Translations under genes and position numbers: made by a program
NCBI GenBank assembly: GCA_030762175.1
Contig: CM060846.1
Coordinates: 241,081,512 to 241,145,511 of the forward strand
DNA: 64,000 nt
Reading direction: 5' to 3'
Origin: Metallyticus violacea
Taxonomy: Eukaryota > Arthropoda > Insecta > Mantodea > Metallyticidae
The notes under the pieces: generated by a model
Databases searched by the model: none
The model's input: only the letters and a program-made list of their open reading frames with translations
What the model was told of the DNA's origin: nothing
In this document: one piece after another, positions 24,700 through 36,480 of the stretch
Numbering within the stretch: position 1 is the stretch's first letter
How the letters are laid out: every line of letters starts with the position of its first letter

Positions 24700-24999
24700 A
24701 ATATGTTTGTAGTCATAGCAACCATGTACTTTGGAAAGACATCTGCAAAAGTTGGAGACAACTTCTGTCCTCTTGGAGCAACATCACGCTGTGGTTCCTC
24801 ATCTTATGTAGAAGCAGGGTTTAGGGCTATATGCGTGTATTGAGACACATACCTGCGCTGGTTGGATTAATGGTTGTAGGTGGTTCCCGTTGTTTGGGGT
24901 GTAAATGTTTGCGTACTGATTGGGCAGAGATACAACTCAAATCTTCAGCAACCAATTAGCGTCGACTGTCAAAAAGACTTGATAAAACTTACCTAACCC

Positions 25000-27075
25000 C
25001 CATGGCAAACAAATTCTACAGTGCATGTCTAACCAACGACCGCAAAAATCGATAAAGGAATGCCGAAAGAACGACCAAAAGCATCAGGGGTTTATGGAGC
25101 CCCAACATCGATTCTTGTAGCTGCAATTGTAGCCTGAAGTCCTCCAAAGATAAATCTTCTGACAGACTAATTTCTGCTCAACTGACATCAGTGACGACAT
25201 TTGGCAGGTCGTACAGGATTGCCCTCATCCGCCTCAGACCTGCTGGGCCGTAAGGAAAGATGACTCCTCATTGCTGCACGCTGTAGCGCGGTGAAAACTT
25301 TCTTCTTTGTCGAGACGTAAGACGAACTTTCGTCCTTTACCCGCATCTCTGTCGCCATTTTACACTACATTTTTCTACTCCGCGGCACCATTCGCGCAGT
25401 CACTTAACCAGGCACTACCTTCAAAACGAGGGACCACTTGCATCCACCAAGAATGGAGACATGTCTACTTGTATCCAAAAGCAGGGTGACGAATATGAAG
25501 ACCACATTGTTTTCAAATAAAGAAACTCCCAGCCTGCAGGAATAGGTAACTGGGTACGACGGTTTCACTATCGTTTTCCTCTGAATATAAGGCCTGTGTC
25601 ACGAGACACCTCTCATAACCTGAACGCTGTTTCTGCCCAAGTTCGGACACCACAGTGAAAGGCTACTCCAAGAGGTCAAAAAGTGGCCCCATATTTTGCG
25701 TACGCCTTTTCAAACTACATGGCTATTAAAAATGAATAAGCTTTCACCAAGAATAGTGTACAGGCAGTACAGGGAGGTAGTCATGTCAGATTTCAAATGA
25801 ACACTATTGATTATTACCATGCGATTACGTTTTATCAGAAAAAGAACATAGAGTACTATATGTACACAGTGAAAAGCGAAAATAACATCTACGGAGTGCT
25901 AAGAGGTTAGATTCAGAAACAACTCCGTAATAAATAGCCATAACCCTCAAAGACTAGGGCATCAAAGTCAAAGCATGTTACAAGATGACTGGAACTGTGC
26001 CAGGGAAAGGAGGCCCGGTAAAGAGGATTCCTTTGCATTCTGTCCTCTGAACGAGAATCCGGGGATAGAAGGTACATGCTAGAGCTGGCCCCTATAGGTG
26101 CTTTCGGTACTTAGCATATGGATATACCAGCAGCAATTGCGAGAGAGGGATGCGTTGCTTAAGATGTAGTGGGAATCACACTTCTGCAAACTCTGAAAAG
26201 CTAAACCCTGAAATATATACATTACCATGAAAAGCATTTGGCAATTTATAAACAAAACCCTTAAAGGCTACAAATGAGCAACAGTAATAACCCGTCGTGC
26301 ACCTCCTGCAGCTCCATTGCTCCAGAGGAACGATGTAGTTGCTAATGAATCACCGAAGCAATTCATCATCTACAGCAAATTCTGGGAATTCCAGCTACTC
26401 CTAAGAATAGTCCATGGATGTAGAGAGGTCTACCTGACACCAGCCAAAGATCCGCAGACTCTGAAGAAGAGAAAATTTTCTGCCAAAAACATCCCCTCTG
26501 AACTCACGCTGAAGTACATGAAAGCAAGAGAAAAGATACAACAGCAGTGGCAAACATCCTCCAGTGACCCTTCTCTTCGCCCCTCCTCCCCATTTAGTCC
26601 CTCACTGTACTCCTTGCGGAGAGCGCAGGAAACAAAAGGAAATATAGCTGAGCAAGGCGGGGGTACCTCCATTTTTTGGCTCGTATCTTGCTTGGATACA
26701 AGGGGACAATTCCATAGAATTTGCCTCCCAAGATGTTTTGAGAGAGTACACTATTCATAGGCAATGGCTAGGCTTGGTGACAGTAGGGATTCACTGTCTA
26801 TCCTACGGGATTTAAGGCAAAAGTTTGAAAGCGATCTCAACCGTGCTATAAGGTCTCAAACGCTCTCTGAAGATGATTTAGCTCTTATACGCATCTCCAA
26901 CTACTAGTGGCACACGTAGACCGCAAACATTGCAGTTTTGCATATTTCAATGCTAATGGAATAATTTCTCAAAGGAAGACCTGTCACTAAATGATGTATG
27001 TGAACTCGATTCTGTGCTAATATGTGAAACCCATCTCTGTAACTAGCAAAACATTAGACTTTTCTAGGATATGAA
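25000..27075 (+). pseudogene. Jockey-type LINE copy J6 (ORF1 and start of endonuclease), 3'-cut
   Basis: Plus-strand ORF1 remnants: an N-terminal part (25.0-25.5 kb, decayed), then stretches homologous to J5 from about 25.55 kb on. A zinc knuckle follows (ERGMRCLRCSGNHTSANSEK, about 26145-26205), then a 147-codon frame (26317-26760) with SLRRAQETKGNIAEQGG, and the ORF1 end RQKFESDLNRAIRSQTLSED. The endonuclease start is FNANGIISQRKDLS-like with VLICETHLC (about 27020-27045). The copy stops at about 27075, where the minus-strand I-clade LINE ends. J5 and J6 form a head-to-head pair with arms of at least 1.2 kb. Confidence 0.78.
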
Positions 27076-28311
27076 GAACCCTAGATGATAACTATCTGAG
27101 CTCGAAATGTCAGCGAAAGTACGACCTAATGTGTTTGCAATGTCTGTAGGAGTATCAATTAACACGTTGTTGTACCTTGAGACCGGGTATGGGCGAAAAA
27201 CCAGGTAAACATTCAACGAGGCGAACCTTATATCATTCAACAGACGAAGGCGTAGACCGATTAAAAGAAGAGGCGAAAGCAACCCAAGAACCTTTTAATT
27301 GTCCTTTAGCACTCGACGGAATTTGGCGCGCAGATGTTTATAATGAATCATATTTTCCAAATTAGGGTGACGACAAAAAACCCTCAAAGCACCTTGGCGT
27401 GCACCTAATGCCTCCCGGCATTCATCAGTCGACCAAGGTACCGGAAAGCGTCTGCGTTGGGAAGACAACCGGGGAATAGCCTGATGTGCGGCTCTAAGGA
27501 GTACCCTATCGAGGTGCTCGAGCATGGCATCAATAGATACAAATGTACACCCTGAAAATATGGCGAGAGAAATGAATAGATATCAAAATGCCTTGCAGAT
27601 AAGCCACTGGCGCGCGCTGGGAATATACGTGGGAAGGCACGATGTATCCGGCACGAAAAATGATCACAGGAATATAAATCAGAGATGACGTTCCAGGTAA
27701 GATGCACAGAAAGTGAGACAGAACAGATAGATCCAAATGAAAGAAACTGTGTGTACTATCGTAAAGAAAAGCAGGCTGGCCTGTATTCAGCAAGGTAAGA
27801 TTGTGGCGATGTAAAAAATGCGCTACTATGCTCCCCTCGTACACTTCGAGGAAGAACCCCATAGAAGAAGGTGCGCATTAAAATCCCCCAAAAGTAGGAA
27901 AGCGGGAGATAGCTGAGAAAGACGATTTAGATCGGCCAACGTGATAGTAGTAGATGGAGGTAAGTATATGCTGCAGGCTGTAAATCTAATGCCGGAAAAA
28001 GAATTGGTAGTTGCGACAACCTGTATAGGAGACTGTAGAGGCAGTGGAGAACTATACACACCATCTCTAATTAACAGTAAATCTCCGCCATGCGCATGAA
28101 TGGCATTTTCCGCTGGAAGATCGAATGTCATCGAAGAGTAACCGCGAAGAAGGTATGAAATCTGTGGTCTAAACTTAGTCTCTTGGAGACACACAAACAG
28201 AGAGTCAGTTGACTGTAAACGTAACTCCAGCTCAAGTCTTCGACTATAGAGTCCATGTACATTCCACAATAGGATAGCCATTGTGAATATATAAGGAAAT
28301 AAGCTTATCAA
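27075..28311 (-). pseudogene. I-clade LINE ORF2 remnant (endonuclease and post-endonuclease region)
   Basis: The minus strand begins near ATG 28281 with MAILLWNVHGLYSRR. Apurinic-endonuclease-type motifs follow: LQETKF, the GG.LLI block, and LLLGDFNAHLLLWGS (the GDFNAH motif). After a frameshift comes NLTLLNTGQPAFLY, then FPVPWSTDECREALGARQ.ALR with IHYKHLRAKFRR, and finally PTDIANTLGRTFADISSSDS. This order is typical of I-clade elements, in contrast to the Jockey-type pieces around it. The RT domain itself is absent: the copy ends at the J6 junction near 27075. Stops and frameshifts make it non-functional. Confidence 0.85.
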
Positions 28312-28319
28312 TAGTCGTA

Positions 28320-29955
28320 CGTTTTCACTGGAACAAGCAGCCGCCCTTTGTTAATACGCGTGGGATTAGGTGGCTTAACGGCAGCAAGCACATCCGGCTC
28401 CATAGCATCATCAGAGGAAGGGCTCTCCCGGTGAGAAAAGGCAACCGATTCCAACAGCTGGAATCGGTTGGAAATGGAGAGAGGCGCTGACGGTGATCGC
28501 CTAGCGGGCTTGCTCCCAGACCCTTCATGGGAGCTTTACCTCCGAGAAGAACGGCTCGAAGTCTTCTTCTTTTCAGCTGGAGTGGACGTCTTCAAAATGT
28601 CAGTCTTCGTATATGTCGTTCTGAATGTAATTTCTCTAGAATTAAAAACTACTGGTTTGGTCTTCTCGGTAGAGCGCCTGGTGGAACTTGGTGCATTAGG
28701 GACCAGAGAGAAAACAAGGTCGCAGGACTGCTGTCGCGCTTCCGAATTGCAGCAGAGGCTGCAGAGCTGTACGTACCGGTCTTAGGTATCACAGGCTGGG
28801 TAGCTTGAAAGCGATTGCGGGCCTCATAAATCGTAACCTTTTCCTTCACCTGGATCTTCTGGATACAGTGCTCTTCGCAATCGCGAGGACAGTCGCAGGA
28901 CGCAGCTGGATGATTTCCGCGGCTGTTCACGCAGACGGGAGGGATGGATTTGCTCCTTCATGACTTTCTTAATGCAGGTGGCACATACGGAATCAGCACT
29001 CTTACAGAACACGCGAATGTGACCAAAACGTTGGTATTGAAAACATCGCATGGGGTTGGATACGGGGCACTTCCATAAATTCGTAACCAGCCTTTATTCT
29101 CTGCGGCAAATCAACCCCATTAAAAGTGTGGAAGAGATTACGGGTCAGCTGTACTTCTCCTTTTCATCTACACACGTTAAACGAATATGACGCCTTGCTC
29201 CTCCAGATAACCCTGAATTTATGTATTAGTCATGCCGTCGAGTATATTGATGTTAAATACTCCGCGAGAGGAATTCAGGGTTTTATGCTGATCGACAGGG
29301 ATTGGGTATCCGTAGAGAATAGTCGCCTTGTGTAGTGAATTGGTCTGATGAAGACCCAACGTCTCTACCAAAAGAGATCCATTTCTAAATCACATACAAG
29401 ATTTGACAGGGCCAGAGATCCTATTTATATCGTTCTGAATAATAAATGGGTAGACGCAACTAAAAGACCGATCTTCTTCTGTTCTACTTATTACCAAAAA
29501 AAAAAAAAAAAAACGTGGGAAAGACATCTCCGGTACTTCTTTTAAATCCACTCTCCTTCTCTTAACCTGAAGGTAAGAATTATCATGACCATAGCGAGTT
29601 CTTCCTCCACCATTGCAACTGTCTCCATGGCAGGTAACTTCCTGGGCGCCACCCCGGTTTAGGTGAGTGGTTCTGACCTGAACAAAAGTCACCTCAAAGT
29701 CACATCTCCCAGGTTATTGACAGAGGGACCCAATCGCCTTCAGGAAGGTAACAGAAAATGCAATGGACCCTGTCCTGTATGATAACACAGTGCTGGGAGT
29801 TCCCTTTTACCGTCAAACCCTTGGCCATCAGAGTAAGAACAGGGAGAGAACAACAATAAAAATGAAAAATTGGACGAAAATAAAATAGTGAAACACGCTG
29901 AGTGTGGACCTTTGGGGGAAGCTCGGGTACCTCAGGGTCGCTAAGCCCCATACTT
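28320..29955 (-). pseudogene. I-clade LINE ORF1 remnant (gag-like, zinc knuckle)
   Basis: On the minus strand: MGLSDPEVPELPP at the start (29951), then SRTEEDRSFS.VYPF and INRISGPVKSCM (about 29390-29500), a degenerate middle with HKTLNSS near 29.35 kb, and the knuckle region MRCFQYQRFGHIRVFCK with CATCIKK (about 28970-29051). Next is EEHCIQKIQVKEKVTIYEA and a basic/Ser-rich tail to about 28325. In the family ORF1 binds element RNA. Several frameshifts are present. A poly(A) run on the plus strand at 29496-29513 lies within this frame as a Phe run. Its 5' end faces Jockey copy J7 about 100 bp away. Confidence 0.83.
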
Positions 29956-30049
29956 AATATGTGGGCCCTTGAGGGGCCTCCCGACTGTATCTAATGTGTT
30001 CGGAAGAAGACTTTAGGTTCGTCTGGGACCATTATTTGAACAGCTGCTA

Positions 30050-31090
30050 CAGGAGTACCAGTTTAGCTTTTAAAAAAAATATGCAATCTCTCAACAGTTA
30101 TTGAGAGTGGTGGAGAAGTCAGCGCTTGGTTTTCGGATAAAAAGGTTTTCCGTAACAGTGCTGCTTGACGTACGAAAAGCATTTTCCAGTACATGGCGTT
30201 CAGGGTTATTGTGTAAGGTAATTAGCTCCAGCATCTCTCGACCTGTGATTAAACTGATTCATAGCTTTCTATCGTCCAGGGAAAAAAAATGGTGAAATTG
30301 GAAGGTCGTACATCCAACCAAAGAACAATAACTTTTGGGCTGCCGGAGGGTAGTGTACTATTCTCAACGTTGTTTTCAGTATATGTCGGATTTTCCCATT
30401 AGGGATAGAATTACAACCTACCAATATGCCGACGAGTGCTTATTTTTGCTCAGCACAGAAATCTCGAATACGTCCTTGACTTAATCCGCTCTTATGTGAG
30501 TCAAGCGGAAGAGTGGAGCGAAGCTGGCGCTTACAAAAAAAAAAAAAAAGCGGATAGAAAAGTGACGCTATTCTTCTCACAAAACGCAGATGACCGACGA
30601 ACCCATGATTGCTGAGTCTCAATGATAAACAGTCCGCTGGAGGACACAGGTCAAGTATTTAGGAGTGATCTTGAACAAGGGACTCACCTTCAAGCAACAT
30701 GTGCATATTCAGGATACTAAATCTAGAGTGGTAATATTACAATTGTACCCAATTTTCAAGAATAACTCTGTGTGAAGTTGCAGGTCTATAAAGCTGTACA
30801 GGCAATCATGTTGTATGCATACGAGAGTTGGGGATACATTGCTCCATCACACATTTAATATTTACAGAAGGCACAAAACATAATCCTTAGAAGCATTTTG
30901 GAACTAACAACAAATTCACGTCCGAAATTTTGCAACCAGATTTCCGGCCTAGAACAAGTTCTGGACACTGTCAGAATTATGCCCATAAGACATATAGTGC
31001 CATGGAACATCTTCCGAAAAGATTAATAATAGCGTTCATAAATTATGATGCTGAGAGAGCTATTGGACATAGAGCTCACTCTTTCGGGAG
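30050..31090 (+). pseudogene. Jockey-type LINE copy J7 (RT fragment)
   Basis: Plus-strand RT blocks in order: SQQLLRVVEKSALGFR (30090-30137), VTVLLDVRKAFSSTWRSGLL (motif A), LPEGSVLFSTLF (motif B near 30340, with E for Q) and YQYADECLFLLS (motif C, Asp to Glu in the second position). Later blocks are VKYLGVILNKGLTFKQHV and LQVYKAV-like. Stops and frameshifts are scattered through it. It ends near 31090, where reverse-oriented repeat E begins. Confidence 0.86.
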
Positions 31091-31099
31091 GTGCTGGGT

Positions 31100-31490
31100 A
31101 CCGACTCACATCAAAGAGCCTAAATTTCCCCCCGTAAGCGGGTTTGGTTTCCAACTTTCCGTAATCATTCTGTTAGGTAGAACTGTGTTAAACCCCCACC
31201 TGTACGCCTCGCCTAACGGAAGACGTACTCCCGTGGTTCTATTGGAACCGCAGGTTAAGCCGCTTTGGACATGGTTGACACTTGAATGGGAGGTCAAATG
31301 CCTTTCCTTGCATGAAAAACGAAATTACATGCTTCAGCAAATGCCCGTAAGTGCCAACACTTACATTCCTCTCTTAGCCACATACACTCTCCGACTATAA
31401 ACATTGTTGACAAACCTCGGGTAACTAGGAGAAGCGGCAAATATAGCCACGTTTTTGTCAGGTGCTGCCAACAACCTGACTCAGTGGAAG
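31100..31490 (-). repeat. Repeat E, copy 2: left arm of an inverted repeat
   Basis: The reverse complement of this stretch resembles 31500-32110. Shared landmarks are GTGCTGCCAA at the centre, an ACGGGCRTTTGCTGA block, ACCTGCGGTTCCA, ACCACGGGAGTAC and GTTAGGCG. The central 17 bp (31462-31478) pair with 31512-31528 with one mismatch, giving a hairpin whose loop is about 33 nt. Confidence 0.7.
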
Positions 31491-31499
31491 AGTCGGCCC

Positions 31500-32110
31500 G
31501 AAAAGACGAGCCAGGTTTTTGGCAGCACATGGCCATATGGTGGTTCTATCTGCCTATTCTTCAGTTGCCTGACGTCAGTAAAAGGGGTAATCAGAGAGTT
31601 GATGGTACTGTGGAAGGGATGTAAATGCTTCCCCAGGCACCTACGGGCGTTTGCTGACACACGCAGTTTGCCTTGTCATACGATGGAAGGGTATCTGGCC
31701 TCTCACCAAACACCCAAGATCGCGGGTTCGAACCCGGCCAGGACCGATGGGTTTTTTCGGGGCGTAAAAATCCTAAGTATGGCTTCCTTCGGAAGGGAAG
31801 TAAAGCCGTGGGTCCCGTGTCGTACATTTACGACACGATAAAGAACCTCAAGCCTGAAAGAGAGGCCTCTGAGAAAAAATTTGTCGGCCGTTTCACGCCC
31901 TGAGTTGAATGGGACGCTGATGACCTGAGATGTTAAAGAGCGTCCGTAAATAAATCAATCAAAATAAAAAACCTCTCACCAAGTGTCGACCATGCCCAAT
32001 GTGCCTTAACTTAACCTAAGGTTCCAGGGAAACCACGGGAGTACATCAGCCGATTGGCTAGGCGTCAGCTGAGGGTTACTCAGCAGATTATAACAGAAAA
32101 TTTTAGTCCA
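31500..32110 (+). repeat. Repeat E, copy 3: right arm, carrying a SINE A
   Basis: Matches the left arm in reverse complement and the 21.56-21.91 kb copy directly. A SINE A insert at 31710-31971 with an 11-bp TSD interrupts it, so the inverted duplication predates the SINE or the SINE entered only this arm. Confidence 0.7.
31710..31971 (+). mobile_element. SINE A copy, 5'-truncated, with 11-bp TSD
   Basis: Starts within the tRNA-like head (ACACCCAAGATCGCGGG), keeps the B box GGTTCGAACCC and the whole body, and ends in TAAATCAATCAAAATAAAAA. The TSD cctctcaccaa is exact at 31699-31709 and 31972-31982. The body is close to the family consensus seen in the other copies, suggesting a young insertion. 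Confidence 0.95.
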
Positions 32111-32114
32111 AATT

Positions 32115-32961
32115 TTAGTACCCGCAAACGCCCCGACATTTACATACAGACGGCAAATGATCAGATGGAACAACTCCATAACCTACTTGGGGGTGCACCT
32201 AGATAAAGGTTTAACCTTCAGGGAACACATTGCTGGGACCACCCAAGGGCACAGGGAGCAATCGCTCAACTGTTCCCTATGCTCAGTTCCAAGGCCATGC
32301 CAGTTCACCTGAAATTACACCTTTTTAAAGCCCTGGTCATCCCTGTAATGCTATACGCCTGTGAAATCTGGGGTATGGCAGCTGACAGTTGGCTCGCACT
32401 TCTGCAAAAGGTACAGAATAAAGGTCTTCGGACCATTTATTCTGCATTTCGCTGCTTTCCAACTAGGTTACTTCATGAGAGTTCTTCGCTCCCATATATC
32501 GAGGAGGAAATCAGACGCCGGGCATCTAAATTCTACGCCATTTTACCTAATCATGAGAGCGCTCTCGTTCGATCACTCGGCAGCTATTCCTGTCGCAATA
32601 GGCCTAAGCCCAAATTCAAGGTGCCACGCCTTGCGTGTGGCCCCCTTGGATAACAAAGGAGCATAACCTAGCAACAGGAAAACATTCCAAATCTCCATCA
32701 CCCTCAATAGCAATACAAAATAGCGGATAGCGGTATGCCCATGCTGTTCTCAAAACAGAGAACAGCATGCGCATAGCAAGCATACTCCAAGGATGTCATA
32801 TCCGCCCGCTACAATTAGGATAAGCTTTAGCTCAATCCGTCTGCCTCACAACCAAAACACCACAACCACCCTACAACCTTCATCCCATCTCTGCGGTTAA
32901 ACCCACACAGGGTAGGTACGCAGCAACCACACACAGGCTGAGCACTAACCCAGCCTGCCAT
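32115..32961 (+). pseudogene. Jockey-type LINE copy J8 (RT C-terminal part and 3' UTR)
   Basis: Begins near the thumb block (RQMIRWNNSITYLGVHLDKG at about 32151). After a frameshift comes a 124-codon open stretch (32279-32653) with SSKAMPVHLKLHLFKALVIP, YACEIWGMAADSW and KGLRTIYSAFRCFP. It is close to J3. The 3' UTR carries a perfect 12-bp stem (catgctgttctc 32740-32751, gagaacagcatg 32758-32769, 6-nt loop). The end 32888-32961 equals that of J3, so this is the true element 3' end. No poly(A) tail follows. Confidence 0.88.
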
Positions 32962-32980
32962 ATTTGCTCGCTCGCTCGCA

Positions 32981-33035
32981 GTTTATTTGATTTATTTATG
33001 GACGATCTTTAATATCTCAGGTCATTGGCGTAAGC
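32981..33035 (-). mobile_element. SINE A 3'-end fragment
   Basis: TTTATTTATGGACGATCTTT followed by AATATCTCAGGTCATTGGCG is the reverse complement of the SINE A tail, about 50 bp only. It sits directly after the Jockey J8 3' end and a short (GCTC)n run. Confidence 0.7.
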
Positions 33036-35250
33036 CAGCAGTTGCAGAGGTGCTTTATGTCCTTAAGTGTCAAACTTGACCCAAAACGTCCCAAGGGAGA
33101 GGGGGATGGGTCATGCGTCCGTGACCGCGCTCAGCGTTGTAATTGCCGAGCGCCCTTATCAATCTATAAGGATGCTGTGCAAATGTATGGTATGCTTTAT
33201 GGGCAATCTATCTGCAAGCTGTTCCTAGTTATATACTGTGCATGTAATTACATTCCTCCCACCATTCTTAATGGCCACTCTTCTACTGCACATAGAGCTG
33301 CCCCCTCAAGTCAGGTTAATTGGACCCGAACTTACATTACCTGGAAACAAAGAACTGGCGTAATACATATTTCATTCACTCTCAGCTTGCTTATAATATT
33401 CTAGCTCTTGGATTATGGCTGAAACATCTCTATGAATGATCTGTCGATCTTCAGCATACCCTTAGACAGTATTTCAACCTTTAGAATAGACGATTATCTT
33501 TCATGTGTCATTTGACATAGGCGAGTGACATATTAACAGAAATGAAAAAAAAAATGATTTCAAGCCAATGGAAATAAAACTGTTTATTGGAAGTCACCAC
33601 TAGCAACAGTAAAATGTTCAATAATCGGTGAGTAGAACATTAACGGAATTTATGGATGATGCTTATAAAGTTGAATGTTTAAATTGTAACCTGAAACAAA
33701 TATCCAATTATTAGTAATGACAGCAAATCATTAATTTACTATAAGCACGAGCTAACTACAGTGTTCTAGAGGCGAACTTCACTATTGTAAGTACCACAGA
33801 ACAAATTTGACCACTGATTTTAAAGGTAACCAGCAAGCAGTTGTGAGCGAACTATTGCTGTGTAATAATAAACAGACTACACGAATAAAATTTCCTTGCC
33901 AATACATGCAGTCTCCACATACAGCGATAAGGTGTGACAACGTTTGTTTGTTTGTGCATTGTGATTTTATTCCGTTTTATAAAGAAATATGCAACTCGCA
34001 TTCTCAAATATACCAGAAAAAGTATTTAATATTCAGATGTGGGATTTTTTCGCAATATGTGTTTCTGTATGAGAAAGACTAAATGGATAGCATTGTCAGA
34101 ATATAAAAAGAATTAATACAAAACATTTTATTTGGCGAACCTTTTGACATTCCAGAGAAAACATACAATATCCCAAAGTTTGTGATAGCTATAGATGATT
34201 TTGGTAAGATATTATTGGATGTTCAAATTACAACTTTTATTTAAATGAAGACATAATACCTACAATTTCAAACTTATTTATTAGATTAAAGGAAGGTATG
34301 AATTTCAAGATTAGCAGCACAAGTTTAAGAAAAGAAATAAAAGAAATTGAGAGAGCTGCACTAGTGGGAAAACAATATATAGGATGCTCGACATCACACA
34401 TGTACAGATTTCAAGAGGAAGGTCGACGCATCATACAAGATATAGATGGCCAAAATGTGATTCAGATTATGATCGGGAACTTGTGCATAGATTTATTGAC
34501 TTTCGTTCCCCCAACCCTTCGATGAGATAGTGACCCATACTTATTCTTGTTTCTGCTGCATATATATCTGGAAAAACACCAGAGCTTGCACTTCTTTCAG
34601 AAAAAAAAGGACCTTTCAAACGGAGCGGAAAGAAACGTTCTTTTATACAAAATGTGCAGATAATGAGAAGTGCCTTATTTGCTCAAATGTCTTTCATGGC
34701 ATATTATGCAATACATCATCACTGCAATAAATATCACCCTGAATATGTAAAGCTGAAAGATATCATCACCATCATCATCATCGTTGTTGTTGTTGTATAA
34801 TTCAATTTTAGAAAATTGGCATTATCTCTATTCATTCATGATTCCAGGGTTTGAATGAGCGACGAGACAAAATTGAGTCTCTCTTCCCAAAGTATAACTC
34901 AAAGTATAACTGAAGATACTGGCAGGCAAATGGATGTTATAATTCATGACTACCAAAATTATGCTTTAGTTGTTGATGGGAGTTTTGATTTCATGGACAC
35001 AGTTCAATTGGCCATTTTTCGTAGTTTGTTCAGACTATTTCCAAGTTAAGGACTTTAGAAACAGGAATAACTGAGCCACGGTAAGTAGCACGTTCTTATA
35101 AAAGAAAACATTGACTAATTTGAATGAAAATATTGTTTAGATTATATTATAGTCTGCATGTTTGTTGCATTTTGTAGTCTGCTTATAACATTTAACATTA
35201 CTGATTTGGTTATTTTATTATATGCTTATATCAATATATTATGATATATT
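33036..35250. other. AT-rich spacer with unassigned frames
   Basis: Several plus-strand frames of 60-120 codons (33042-33404, 33807-34082, 34298-34525, 34530-34730, 34855-35049) follow one another, as in a decayed gene, but I recognise no domain. A compound (ATC)n(GTT)n microsatellite lies at about 34757-34796. Confidence 0.35.
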
Positions 35251-35255
35251 AATAA

Positions 35256-35496
35256 CCACCAGGGGTGGTAGAGGTTATTAAGGCATGGACTCTTGAGCAG
35301 GAGGTCTGGGATTCAATTTCCACCAGGAACATCCTCCCTGACTGAGGTTTTTTCCAGGTCCTTAGTCCTCATAAATAGCAAATACTTTTTCCTTCCTAAA
35401 ACTTCTTTTCCCAATTTATCATTTCACTTCATGTGTCACCAGTGTCCACAGCCTATGATGCCTGAGCAGTACAAACTGCATTAAATACAATTAAAA
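35256..35496 (+). mobile_element. SINE B copy, decayed
   Basis: The head GGGGTGGTAGAGGTTATTAA is a decayed version of the class-II-tRNA-like start. It is followed by the B-box-like GGGATTCAATTTCC, CCTCCCTGACTGAGG, an internal T-run, TTATCATTTCACTTCATGTG and an A-rich tail. Internal deletions shorten it. No clear TSD was seen. Confidence 0.85.
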
Positions 35497-36248
35497 AAAT
35501 GTTAATTGATATCTAATACATGTAATAATGCATAAATGTATGGAATATTTATTCACAGTTTTTGGCCTAGTGCAATTCCTTCATAGTCACTTCTTGATAG
35601 CAAGGTAAAAACACCTTGACAGGGAATATGAAAAGATTCTGTAACAGTTCCAGAAAATGAGAATGAGAATTGGAGCAGTATTTCCTAGCTCCAGAGATTA
35701 GGGAGAATATAAAATTGTATGTTTAATTTGATGAATCCTGAAACATTAATAAGACATTATCAACAGAAATTAAAGCAAAAGCCTCTGAGAATATGATACA
35801 CACATTTTGTGCAGTAACTCTGCAAAATCATGTAAGTCAAGACCCTCCGTCCGCTATACAAAGAATAGTAAAGTCATAAAAATTCCAATCCCTAACATAC
35901 TGCTAGGCTACGGATGATATTGTAGCAGAAGACCTTGAAGAGATGCAACTTGAACAAAAGATAACGGGACATGGTTCTGACCCGAAAACTACTTGGAGGG
36001 AAGAAATGAGAAAAACAAGCCCAGGAGTTCGTTAGTAGGAGGACTCTTAACAGAAATCGGCGCCAAATAGCAGCCTATAGGGAACGAACCGGGAACCACG
36101 TAATTCTCATGTAGCCAACCTAGGAGTAGAACCTAAACGACGCTACAAGAATTTGAACTCAAAATTAAAAGGATGCACATGAGACAGACCGACTGTGAAA
36201 TTAATAAAAGTTACGGGAAAGCAGAAAAGCCCAGCAGTTTTTGAAGAA
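35497..36248. other. Spacer, possible retroelement remnant
   Basis: Between 35.9 and 36.25 kb the base composition is richer in C and G than the surroundings, and frames read as basic protein fragments. I could not assign a family. It leads into the 62-bp tandem repeat. Confidence 0.3.
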
Positions 36249-36480
36249 AGCCAGGCAGCTCTAGTTACGCAGTCTTGTGAAGAATCTTGGAGCACGCCGT
36301 CTTGAAGGAGAGCCAGGCAGCTCTAGTTACGCAGTCTTGTGAAGAATCTTGGAGCACGCCGTTTTGAAGGAGAGCCAGGCAGCTCTAGTTACGCAGTCTT
36401 GTGAAGAATCTTGGAGCATGCAGTTTTGAAGGAAAGCCAGGCAGCTCTAGTTAGGCAGTTTTTGAAGAATCTCGACGCAG
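36249..36480 (+). repeat. 62-bp tandem repeat, about 3.7 units
   Basis: Units start at 36249, 36311, 36373 and 36435, each beginning AGCCAGGCAGCTCTAGTTA and continuing with CGCAGTCTTGTGAAGAATC. The first three are nearly identical. The last diverges and breaks into a short ACGCAGTCTCG duplication near 36470-36495. The exact 62-bp spacing and near identity point to recent unequal exchange or slippage. No coding frame is maintained. Confidence 0.95.

Larger units (their letters stand above)
21950..24900 (-). pseudogene. Jockey-type LINE copy J5 (ORF1, endonuclease end, RT), internally deleted
   Basis: Minus-strand order from 24.9 kb: an ORF1 part shared with J6, decayed zinc knuckles (QCFRCLTYGHTS near 24330, KCIRCHEEQVVTH near 24210), and ORF1 blocks SLRRAHETRGNIAEQGG and LRQKVES. 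Then comes an endonuclease C-terminus (LHSDDDAIIGD, WIYEMDVDAV near 23.4-23.5 kb) and RT pieces (RVVLGFLQRKFSAAVL near 22.9 kb, FQCADEILIL near 22620 in place of YADD). It ends in thumb sequence near 22.0 kb. Most of the endonuclease is missing. A (TA)n run splits the RT just before FQCADE. Its 5' end faces J6 on the opposite strand. Confidence 0.8.

Noticed and set aside
36249..36480. CRISPR-like array
   Set aside because: Units are contiguous 62-bp tandem repeats without unique spacers, in a eukaryotic context.
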